DNA of 64,000 nt from Apis mellifera (Eukaryota > Arthropoda > Insecta > Hymenoptera > Apidae). Shown piece by piece: positions 1-10,199 of this stretch. A program made the position numbers and the translations under genes. Each line of letters begins with the position of its first letter. The stretch's first letter is position 1. The notes beneath the pieces are model-generated. The model ran no database searches. It saw only the letters and a program-made list of their open reading frames with translations, and was not told the origin of the DNA. The stretch covers positions 2,273,868 to 2,337,867 of the forward strand of contig NC_037648.1 of assembly GCF_003254395.2 (NCBI RefSeq). The letters run 5' to 3'.

Positions 1-620
1 TCATGAAAATTAAATACACAATTACATGAGGAATAGTAGTAAATATATAAAATCATCGAATCAATTATATGAGCAAATATTTAATAGAAAGAAAAATAAA
101 TAAAATTAACATAATTATGAAATTGCAAGATGATCACTATAAATAAGATTTTCAAGTTATTAATGGTTTAAATGTCAAGGAACCAGTTTTACTAATTTTC
201 ATACTTAACTCTATGTGAATATGTGTTGATTTTAAGTTTTTTTTAACAAAAAATATCAAATGGTAATTTAAATCTCGATATCTTGAATTTCTGAATTTTA
301 AATAATAGATATCGATACAATCAGTATTCTCATTGCATCAGATCGATCTGCAAAAAAAAAGAAATTGAATTTTTTAAATTTTTGTATCTGCATCTTTTTT
401 TTTAAATTGCAATAATTTCTAAATAAATTAAATAAACATAATATTTTTCAATATAATTATTCTAATTTTTAAAAAATCACACTACATATTTTATTTAGAA
501 TTAATCATTATCTCGATTAACATTTCTCCAGAATTATATGATGAAGCGAGACATAAAGAAAAATTGTGCGACATAATAGATAAACGAAAATTTTTTTAAA
601 ATTTCTACTTAAACAATATC
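1..620. other. Intergenic DNA upstream of mrjp1
   Basis: No coding sequence is visible. The stretch is AT-rich and aligns by eye with the DNA 5' of the next unit: around 60-180 here and around 6050-6180 before mrjp4 share a block with the words AAATAAAATTAA and GGTTTAAATGTCAAG. It is therefore part of the duplicated unit, not unique spacer. By known cluster order mrjp3 should lie to the left, but none of its coding sequence is inside the window. Confidence 0.7.
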
Positions 621-624
621 TTTT

Positions 625-790
625 TAGGGAATATAAATTATAACCTGTCACATTCTAATTCATTACAACATATCTACAAAATAAACAAGATAATTTCAAA
701 AAAATTTAAAAATACAATTTACTTTATCTCTATAAAGTATACGTCATTACCACCTATATATTTGACCGATCGTTGGTCAAAATTCAACAG
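625..790 (+). promoter_or_regulatory. mrjp1 core promoter module
   Basis: The module has two blocks repeated before most genes of the cluster. The distal block (about 625-665) reads GGGAATATAAATTATAACC followed by TGTCACATTCTAAT. The proximal block ends in a TATA box, CTATATATT, at 754-762. Between the TATA box and the presumed start site (TTCAACAG, about 783-790) lies an inverted repeat, TTGACC (762-767) and GGTCAA (775-780), with a 7-bp spacer. The start site is inferred from TATA spacing and conservation; no transcript data were used. Confidence 0.75.
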
Positions 791-930
791 CTCCTGCAGT
801 TCACGTACAATATTCCATTGCTTCGTTACTCGCAGCTTAGGTAAGTGTTTCCAATACCTCAATTGTAATATTTCCTATAAGAAATATTTTATTTATTATT
901 TTCTGACAAGACGAAATATTTTGTAGAAAA

Positions 931-3900
931 ATGACAAGATTGTTCATGCTGGTATGCCTTGGCATAGTTTGTCAAGGTACGACAGGCAACATTCTTCGAG
1001 GAGAGTCTTTAAACAAATCATTACCCATCCTTCACGAATGGAAATTCTTTGATTATGATTTCGGTAGCGATGAAAGAAGACAAGATGCAATTCTATCTGG
1101 CGAATACGACTACAAGAATAATTATCCATCCGACATTGACCAATGGCATGGTAAATTATATCATAAAATATTTTAATATTGCATTTTACTTGTCCAAAAT
1201 TCTTCATATCCAATAACTACAATTTAAAAATAAATATTAAACATTTTTCATTTCTTCTTCAAGATAAGATTTTTGTCACCATGCTGAGATACAATGGCGT
1301 ACCTTCCTCTTTGAACGTGATATCTAAAAAGGTCGGTGATGGTGGTCCTCTTCTACAACCTTATCCCGATTGGTCGTTTGCTAAATATGACGATTGCTCT
1401 GGAATCGTGAGCGCCTCAAAACTTGCGGTAATTGAACATTGTGATTATACATCTTCGCAATTCATTTTCCTAAGAAAAAGAAGATTCATTTGTTATTTGT
1501 GACATATAGATCGACAAATGCGACAGATTGTGGGTTCTGGACTCAGGTCTTGTCAATAATACTCAACCCATGTGTTCTCCAAAACTGCTCACCTTTGATC
1601 TGACTACCTCGCAATTGCTCAAGCAAGTTGAAATACCACATGATGTTGCCGTAAATGCCACTACAGGAAAGGGAAGATTATCATCTCTAGCTGTTCAATC
1701 TTTAGATTGCAATACAAATAGCGATACTATGGTGAGTTTATAAATTATAAAAATAAGCAACTTCCTTTTCTTGGAAATTTTTCATTTCACTTTTGTGTTT
1801 TTTATTAAGCAATAAATAATTCATATGGAAATATATAGCTTTAAATTAGAAAAGTAATATTGCAGAATGATAAAACTTTTAAAATAGTATTTTTTTAAAT
1901 AATTCTACCTGAAATTTAGACAAAGAATTAGAATGTTTCTTATATACTACTTTGCTTTTATATATATAAAAAAAATGATTTTGTAGTTTTCTTTGATGCT
2001 TTCTTTGGCAAAAAGATGTAATTTCTCTCTATATATATATGTGATATTAAATTTTTTCAATAATTTTTAAATTGAAAAATATTAGCAAGAATGAATGTAT
2101 TTTCGATGTTTTTTTATTTAAATATATTCATAATTATATATTTATACATTTCGTTCAAAAAAATTAATTTTAAAGAGCAATATTAATGAATATTCCAAAA
2201 ATATTTTCAAAATCGAAAAATTTTCTGAGAGAAACAGACTGCAGAATTCTTCTCAACGCATTGGAATTTATAAAAAAAACATCTATGAAAGTTACAAAAT
2301 CAAAAAAAAAAATTGAAATTTATCGCACAATGTTATTAATTACAATATAATCATACCATGATAATGATGATACAATAGGTGTATATAGCAGACGAGAAAG
2401 GAGAAGGTTTAATCGTGTATCATAATTCTGATGATTCTTTCCATCGATTGACTTCCAACACTTTCGATTACGATCCTAAATTTACCAAAATGACCATTGA
2501 TGGAGAAAGTTACACAGCCCAAGATGGAATTTCTGGAATGGCTCTTAGTCCCATGACTAACAATCTCTATTACAGTCCTGTAGCTTCCACCAGTTTGTAT
2601 TATGTTAACACGGAACAATTCAGAACATCCGATTATCAACAGAATGACATACATTACGAAGGGTAAATATAAAATTAAATTTACTTTTAAATAGTGATAC
2701 TATATTCAGTGGAGAATTGATTCTAAAATATAACGTTTCTCAATTTATGTGAATCATGACTAATATAATTTTAAGTATTTCTAATTAAAAATATTGAAAT
2801 ATTAAAACACTGTTAAATGAAACAAGGCTGAAAATATAGAATTGTCTCTGCTAATGCAAATTTAAATTACTTACAATTTAATAGATAAAACGAAGTTATT
2901 ATACAACAATATTTCCTATAGTTTTTATTTATTGCATTTTTTTACTTAATTCCACATTTTTTACTGATTTCAGAGTCCAAAATATTTTGGATACCCAATC
3001 GTCCGCTAAAGTAGTATCAAAGAGTGGCGTCCTCTTCTTCGGATTGGTGGGCGATTCAGCTCTTGGCTGCTGGAACGAACATCGAACACTTGAAAGACAT
3101 AATATCGTTAGTAACTGCAAATATTTTTTATTTTTTATCATATTTTCCTGTCACATTTCTTCCTACCACATGTTATTATTACTAAACATGACTTTTTACA
3201 TGAGAACAAAACATTCACTACTAGATTTGACAGAGGAAAATGTCACGTGATACGATGCAACGCTGGTCATGTGACATACCTCTGTGTAATGTAGTGGGGA
3301 TAATGTGTAGTGTTATTTTTCAGTTCGTGCAAGAATCGAGTACGATATTAGTAAAGGAAGAAATGTCTTTAGATTTATATTAGTACATCTTTTCTCTCTA
3401 TATATACATTAATAATATTTTTGTTTTCATTTTATTTTTTAAAATTATGTTTATATTAATTATCTTTTAATCGTCCAATCAAAATGTTACAGTTGATTAG
3501 AATTTGCACTTCGATTAAATTAATTAGAAATATTTCGATTTGATCGAAATTCGATAATCGGATTAAAAATTATTTAATATGAACGCGGTTTTAGAGTTTC
3601 TGTAAATACATTGACAATATATATTTCTTAGAATATATTTCTTACAAATAACAAGAAAACTATTTTGAAATTACAGCGTACCGTCGCTCAAAGTGATGAG
3701 ACTCTTCAAATGATCGCTAGCATGAAGATTAAGGAAGCTCTTCCACACGTGCCTATATTCGATAGGTATATAAACCGTGAATACATATTGGTTTTAAGTA
3801 ACAAAATGCAAAAAATGGTGAATAATGACTTCAACTTCGACGATGTTAACTTCAGAATTATGAACGCGAATGTAAACGAATTGATATTGAACACTCGTTG

Positions 3901-3952
3901 CGAAAATCCCGATAATGATCGAACACCTTTCAAAATTTCAATCCATTTGTAA
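931..3952 (+). CDS. mrjp1: Major royal jelly protein 1 (MRJP1, apalbumin 1)
   Basis: Six coding exons follow a non-coding exon ending at 840: 931-1150, 1264-1427, 1510-1731, 2379-2662, 2974-3106, 3677-3952, all with GT/AG junctions. The spliced product is 432 aa, the known length of A. mellifera MRJP1. Residues 1-19 are a signal peptide and the mature protein begins NILRG. A yellow/MRJP-type domain fills most of the rest. N-glycosylation sequons occur at N28, N144 and N177. Cys132 and Cys195 have counterparts only in MRJP8. Known biology: this is the most abundant royal jelly protein, secreted by nurse-bee glands. It binds apisimin and sterol into an oligomer that gives the jelly viscosity. 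There is no N-rich or repetitive tail. Exon 4 is 222 bp, nine longer than in most paralogues. A poly(A) signal lies at 4016-4021. The start ATG sits 5 bp after the exon 2 acceptor. Confidence 0.98.
3229..3312 (+). repeat. CACGTG/GGGGATAAT dispersed element, mrjp1 intron 6 copy
   Basis: TCACGTGA lies at 3243-3250, a second related GTCATGTGAC about 15 bp on, and GTAGTGGGGATAAT ends at 3304. Related blocks occur in intron 6 of other mrjp genes and again 3' of several genes. Confidence 0.65.
3926..3949 (+). other. Jelleine antimicrobial peptide region of MRJP1
   Basis: The last eight codons of mrjp1 encode PFKISIHL, preceded by Thr. This matches jelleine-I; the form with the leading Thr matches jelleine-II. 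These are short antimicrobial peptides known from royal jelly and thought to be released from the MRJP1 C-terminus. The sequence lies directly before the TAA stop, so release needs only one upstream cleavage. Release itself cannot be read from DNA. Confidence 0.9.
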
Positions 3953-4015
3953 AATCTGAGTTTTTTGTTATATATTAAATATTTCTCGAAATTTCTTTCC
4001 ATTATGAATGTATAA

Positions 4016-4021
4016 AATAAA
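4016..4021 (+). terminator. mrjp1 poly(A) signal
   Basis: AATAAA lies 64 bp after the stop codon. An equivalent hexamer lies in a similar 3' context in every other mrjp gene here. Confidence 0.8.
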
Positions 4022-6490
4022 TATTGTTTTCGCATAATATTTTTCAATTTTATTACTATACCTACCTTTTAAAAATTATAACAATATAAAATTAACACTT
4101 GTTAATTTAACACTTTATATTATATTATATTCGATATGAATGAATATAATATTGCGAGTTAAATTCAAACAATTTAAAAATATAGTAATAGTGTAATTGA
4201 TGAGACATCAAATCTGAAAAAAAAATTGAAATTCACATTATATTTCTAATAACCAGTCTAATAACATTTTTTCCAAATTTTATATAATAATTATTTAAAA
4301 TATTTCATCAATATTTCAATATTCTTGGCTGTTTCTTTCTTTCTCTTCATTTACAGAACATAAACATAAAGAGAAAGAGAAAAAGATTTCTTATGAATAA
4401 AAAAAGAAAAAAAAAGTAGAAAAAAAAATTTTTCTTCTATATCATCTATTTTGATTAACACTTTGTCTATCACTCATGATTGAGATTATCATTTGTCAAT
4501 GAACAGAATTGTCAAATGTATGAATATCCTATGCAAGTATCCTTCCATTATTAAGAACTAAATCATATCACTTGACTCGCTTCTATTAAAAATGAAAATA
4601 ATGTGACTTTGTGAAAAATTAATATTTTCAAAATTATAAACAATAAAAAGCAAATTTTGATACAATTTTTAAAATTTATTTCATACCTCCTTAAATAAAA
4701 AATTATTTACTGTTTATTAATGATTATTAATATTATATTCTTTTTATTTATTATTAAATATTATTTAGATAAAGCGTGCTTAGAATGCTTCAATATTCAA
4801 TATTCAATGAAACATTTAAAGATTAAAAAAAAAGTCAATGTGATAGTTAATATTTATTTATGAAGTTATAAAGAGTTTGAGTTTGCATTAAATAAAAATA
4901 TACATATGTATATTTCACTTTCTTTCTATAATCAAACATCAAATTGTTTATTACTTAATAAATAAACTTTAATATTTTTATAAACATCGACTTTTATTTC
5001 TTTTGAAACTCTAAATCAACTCTCTATATTAATACTGTTTATATGTTGTGCAACAAATGTACAAACAATAAGTTGATTATTAATTCTGAGGATTCCTTCC
5101 AATATTTTTAATTATAATTTTAAACATGACATATTTATGGATTATGAAGAAAATTTTTCAAAAAAATATGGAATTTTGGATTATATCAAAGCAATGGAAC
5201 TTGAAGAATTACAATATCAAAAGAACAATTTATAATATCATAATGATAATATTTTATTTTTAATTCAGAGATCAGAACATTTTTCGACTCAAAGAAATAT
5301 TAAAGCAATGTTAAAATTAATATTGTTTTTTTTTTAGATTTTTTGTTTGGATTTATAAATTATATATTCACTATATAATTGGAACAAGTATCAATTATTG
5401 ACAAAAGAGAATATATATTATTAATTAACAAATATTTTCTATTTTTTTTTTAATAATTCTACAATTTTTGTATGTTGTATGAAACTTAGATATTTATATT
5501 AGATATTTTTTCAAAATGATCGATATTAAATTAATGAAAATTATGAATAATAAAACTTCTTTTAATTTCAATAATTCGATTATCAAAAATTAAACTAAAA
5601 TTTTCAATGTTAAAAATTTAAACTCCTTCTTAATTTAAACAACACAAAAATTCATCAAATTTTAATTAACATGTTTCTTACATCGCCATTTAAAAAAAAA
5701 TTTTTTTTGATTATATTAATTTTACACGATATGATAAAAGTGTAGAAAAAGATAAGAAATGTTAATCAATTTTGTCAAATACAAATAAGTTTCGTGAAAA
5801 TTAACGTCGTAATTATAGTTACAAGTAGATAATAGATAACTAGCGTCACGTGATTATTAATTAGTAATATATTTAATCTCCATTATATTTAACATAATTA
5901 TTTATCTATTTTTGAATTTCTTTAATTATTTCTTTTTTACTTTACAAATAATTTAAAGATATTATATTTTTCTACAAATATAAAAAAATATAATATTTTG
6001 AACGTCGCATAAAAATTAAACACGTGCATTCATATTGCATGTAATAGCAAACATGTCAAGTCATCGAGATTTGAAGGGAACAATATTTGATGGAAAGAAA
6101 GATAAATAAAATTAAAATACTTGCGAAATTACGAAATATGATTAGATTCTTCAAGGTATTAGTGGTTTAAATGTCAAGAAGATTTTCTTTCTTTTTGAAT
6201 GTACATATAAAATACATCACTATATAACAAATTCTTTATAATATTCCTTTGTATAGGCCATATTTATATCAACCTTGTCTGAAAATTAATTTCAAAATGA
6301 ATTAAATAACCTACATTTTATATTCTTCTTTAATTAGACTATTTTTAAACTAAAATTATTTTTCACATTTTCTCTTAGAACCAATTAATATTCCCATTAA
6401 TAATTCCTTCAAACTATACATAAAGATACAAAGATAAATATCTGGCTGACAGAACGGAAAAAACAAAATTTTGTAAAATTTTTAAACTAT
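4022..6490. other. mrjp1-mrjp4 intergenic DNA
   Basis: No gene is seen. The DNA is AT-rich and homologous in blocks to the other intergenic stretches. These include a degenerate CACGTG-type element near 4540-4620, an interspersed block at about 4810-5000 (tracts like TTTGAGTTTGCATTAAAT), and a far-upstream block at about 6050-6180 that precedes the next promoter. It looks like part of the duplicated unit. Confidence 0.65.
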
Positions 6491-6498
6491 TTTTCTAA

Positions 6499-6682
6499 AG
6501 AATATATAAATTATATCACCTGTCACATTGTAATCCTTTAAAATATATATATATATATATATATCTACAACGAGATAATGGGAATATCGAAAACTCAAAA
6601 AAAAAAATTTTTCTTTATCTCCATGAAACACGCATCATTATCGTATATATATATTGACCGAGCATTCACTCAAAATTCCTGC
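6499..6682 (+). promoter_or_regulatory. mrjp4 core promoter module
   Basis: The same two blocks as in mrjp1 are present. The distal TATAAATTATA...CCTGTCACATT block is interrupted downstream by a (TA)n run at 6544-6564. The TATA region at about 6644-6654 is itself extended by TA repeats, followed by TTGACC and a degraded right arm (CTCAA). Exon 1 ends at 6730 before GTAAGT. Confidence 0.65.
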
Positions 6683-6807
6683 AGTTTGCGTACATACTTT
6701 GTCACTTGTAAAATATTTGTAATATCCTAGGTAAGTGTTGCCTCATTGTAATATTTCATTGCAATTTTTCATTTCATCTGACAAGAAGAAATATTTTCTA
6801 GAAAAAA

Positions 6808-9800
6808 ATGACAAAATGGTTGCTGTTGATGGTATGCCTTGGCATAGCTTGTCAAAATATTAGAGGTGCCGTTGTTCGAGAAAATTCCTCGAGAAAAAAC
6901 TTGACAAATACCTTGAACGTGATTCACGAATGGAAGTATCTCGATTATGATTTCGGTAACGACGAAAAGAGGCAAGCTGCGATTCAATCTGGCGAATATG
7001 ATCGTACAAAAAATTATCCTCTTGACGTCGATCAATGGCACAGTAAAATATTTTAAATTAATACTATATCGAATAATTTAATATTCCAATTTTATATTTT
7101 CTAATATATTAAGAGTATTTCATGTTTTGCATTTTTCGTTCAAGACAAGACTTTTCTCGCTGTAATAAGAAACAATGGTGTGCCTTCCTCTTTGAACGTG
7201 GTATCTGATAAAACTGGCAACGGTGGACCGCTTCTACAACCGTATCCTGATTGGTCATTTGTCAAGTACGAAGATTGCTCTGGAATCGTGAGCGCTCACA
7301 AAATTGCTGTACGATTATTTTTTTCAGAATTAATTTTTCTTTCGAGAGAAAAGAAAACTCGTATTGTATTGTATCATATGATAATTAGATCGACGAATAT
7401 GAGAGATTGTGGGTTCTGGACTCGGGTCTCGTCAATAATACGCAACCCATGTGTTCTCCAAAACTGCTCGCTTTTGATCTCAATACCTCGCAATTGCTCA
7501 AGCAAGTCGAGATACCGCACGATGTTGCCACCACAGGAAAGGGCGAATTAGTATCTTTAACTGTTCAAGCTATGGATTCTACAAATACTATGGTGAGTTT
7601 AATAAAAGTAATTAAAAGTTTTCATTTTTTTGAAAATTTTTTAAATTATTTTTTTTTATATTTCATATAATGAGAATTCTCTAAACTGTAAATAACTGTA
7701 AATAAAATTTATAATTTTAAAAATAGTAAAATAATTCTTGAATTCTAGATCAAAGAATTAAAATTTATCATATTATATGTTATTTATAAAAAAAAAAAAT
7801 TTTGTAATTTTCTTTTATGTTTTTCATTAGCAAAAAATCTATCACGTTATATTAGATTTTCTTGTAATTTATTAATTTTTGAAATAAATTGAAAAATATT
7901 AACAAAAATGGATATATTTTTTTAATTTGAATCATCACATGTTTTAAATATTTATAATTTATATTTATAATTATAATTTAATAAATACTTAAACCATTTT
8001 ATTCGAGAGAGATCGTTTTCTATCAAGAACAACTGAATAATTATTATTCTAATAAGTATAAAATACTTCTAGAATTGAAAAATTACCATTTTTCTTTAGA
8101 AACTATATTCTGAAAAAATAGTGTATAGATTCACATTCAGCATATTAAGATTTATAAAAAACGCTTACTGAAAATTATAAAATTAAAAAAAAGTTAAAAT
8201 CATTAACACATTATTATAATTCATTATAATAGATTATTATAATATTATAATTATTATAATATGATAATGATACCACAGGTGTACATGGTAGACAACAAAA
8301 ATACTTTGATCGTTTACCAAAATGCCGATGATTCTTTTCATCGATTGTCTTCCCACACTTTGAATCACAACTCTGACAAAATGTCAGATCAACAAGAAAA
8401 TCTCACCTTGAAAGAAGTAGACAACAAAGTTTATGGAATGGCACTTAGTCCCGTGACGCATAATCTTTATTACAATTCTCCGTCTTCTGAGAATTTGTAT
8501 TATGTTAACACAGAATCGTTAATGAAATCGGAAAATCAAGGAAATGACGTGCAATATGAAAGGTAAATACAAAAATAAATTTTATAAATGTTCTGAAATA
8601 AAATCGTTGTTATACAATGTATTTATATTTGTTTGAAGGATTGATTTTAAAATAATGTTTCTTGATTTATGAATCATGATATATAATGTTGAATATTTTT
8701 TAAATAGCATTTCTTCCTCAAAATATTCAATTTTGTTTTTTATAAAATATTTCCAATGTTGAGGAATATTTTTATGAGATAGAAATAGTCTCTATCTCTG
8801 TCACAATGCTATTCATCTCTCTATTCAATGCAAATTTAAATTGCTTATTATTAATAAGAAATTTTTAAGTTTGAAATAATTCTAAAAATCAATACTTCAG
8901 ATAAGTTCCAGAATATTTTTAGTTAATTTCACATTTTTTACCAATTTCAGAGTCCAAGACGTTTTCGACAGTCAATTAACCGTTAAAGCAGTATCGAAAA
9001 ATGGCGTACTCCTTTTCGGACTCGCGAATAATACCCTTAGTTGCTGGAACGAGCATCAGTCACTTGACAGACAAAATATCGTTAGTAATTGCGAATATTT
9101 TTTAATCTTCTTTTTTTTCTTTCTTTTTTTCTATATTTTCTTGACACATTTCTTTTTACCAGATACTATATTGCCATATTAATAAACATGAATTTCGACA
9201 TGAAAAATACGTATACGTCATATTATCCCTACTACTTCATTTGACAGAGACACGAGTCATGTGACTCGAGTCACGTGATGTATGCCTATACAACAGTGGT
9301 AGTGGGGATAATAAGACTTCATTTCTCTCTAGATTCATACAAAAACGAATCTTTTTCTTTGTACAAATTAATAATGCTTTCGTTTTTCATTTAATTTTCT
9401 TTTAATTGATCAATCGAAATGTATAACTTTTCATTTATTAGAATTGTGCAAAAACTTTTAAAGTTAAATTAATGAATGATGTTTCGATTCGATTCGTCAG
9501 TCAAATCAAATCGCTCAATACGAACGCGCTTTTAAACTTTTTGTGAAAAAATTATAGATACGTTATTAAATGATCGAATTTATTTAGTCATTTTATGTTT
9601 TTACAAATGTTTCTTAGAAAGAGATTTTATTTTAGATAAAAATGAAAGCATTTTGAAATTACAGGATGTCGTAGCTCGAAATGAGGACACGCTTCAAATG
9701 GTCGTTAGTATGAAGATTAAGCAAAACATTCCACAATCTGGCAGAGTTAATAATACGCAAAGAAATGAATATTTGTTGGCTTTAAGCGACAGAAACCAGA

Positions 9801-10042
9801 ACGTGCTAAACAACGATCTTAATCTCGAACACGTGAACTTCCAAATTTTGGGCGCTAACGTAAACGACTTGATACGGAATAGTCGTTGCGCAAATTTTGA
9901 CAATCAGGATAATAATCACTATAATCATAATCATAATCAAGCTCGTCATTCTTCAAAATCTGACAATCAGAATAACAATCAACATAACGATCAAGCTCAT
10001 CATTCTTCAAAGTCTAACAATCGGCATAACAATAACGATTAA
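6808..10042 (+). CDS. mrjp4: Major royal jelly protein 4 (MRJP4)
   Basis: Coding exons are 6808-7042, 7145-7308, 7389-7592, 8279-8562, 8951-9080 and 9665-10042, giving 464 aa, the length I recall for A. mellifera MRJP4. A hydrophobic signal peptide ([15 protein letters not shown]) starts the protein and a yellow/MRJP-type domain follows. Two small in-frame deletions mark this gene. Exon 4 lacks the three codons after HDVA that give AVNA in paralogues, which removes a conserved NATT glycosylation sequon. Exon 6 is one codon short (NNTLSC versus NNSAIGC). The middle domain encoded by exon 5 is also divergent ([21 protein letters not shown] in place of the usual YDP..TKMT segment). The tail is made of Asn/His-rich repeats containing HSSKS. 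The stop codon lies inside the repeat array, which continues into the 3'UTR. A poly(A) signal is at 10194-10199. Confidence 0.97.
9241..9316 (+). repeat. CACGTG/GGGGATAAT dispersed element, mrjp4 intron 6 copy
   Basis: This copy contains GAGTCATGTGACTC, a 14-bp inverted repeat with a TG centre. It is followed by GAGTCACGTGA (TCACGTGA at 9271-9278) and GTAGTGGGGATAAT ending at 9312. Confidence 0.65.
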
Positions 10043-10137
10043 CCTCATTATTCTTCAAAATTTGATAATCAGAATAACAATCAGAATAACGATTAATATA
10101 ACAATCAATTTTATCATTCTTTAAAATCTGTTAATTA
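9898..10137 (+). repeat. mrjp4 C-terminal Asn-rich repeats crossing the stop codon
   Basis: About four imperfect units of roughly 60 bp are seen, each with an Asn-rich part and a CATTCTTCAAAATCT-like part encoding HSSKS. Units start near 9898, 9961, 10021 and 10075. The first two and part of the third are translated. In the third unit the codon that is CAA in the previous one reads TAA and ends the protein at 10042. The remaining copies are 3'UTR and carry a further in-frame TAA. Confidence 0.85.
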
Positions 10138-10193
10138 ATCTTTTCTCGATGTAAGTCAAATATTTTAAAAAAATTTCATTACATTATAAAACG

Positions 10194-10199
10194 AATAAA
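10194..10199 (+). terminator. mrjp4 poly(A) signal
   Basis: AATAAA lies about 150 bp after the stop, beyond the untranslated repeat copies. Confidence 0.75.

Noticed and set aside
944..1213. Minus-strand open frames opposite mrjp first coding exons (also 6769-7041, 18072-18332, 34051-34305)
   Set aside because: They mirror conserved coding exons of the plus strand and show no independent family similarity.
9897..10124. Ile-rich plus-strand frame overlapping the mrjp4 tail
   Set aside because: This is an alternative frame of the AAT/CAA repeats; the MRJP4 frame is the recognised one.
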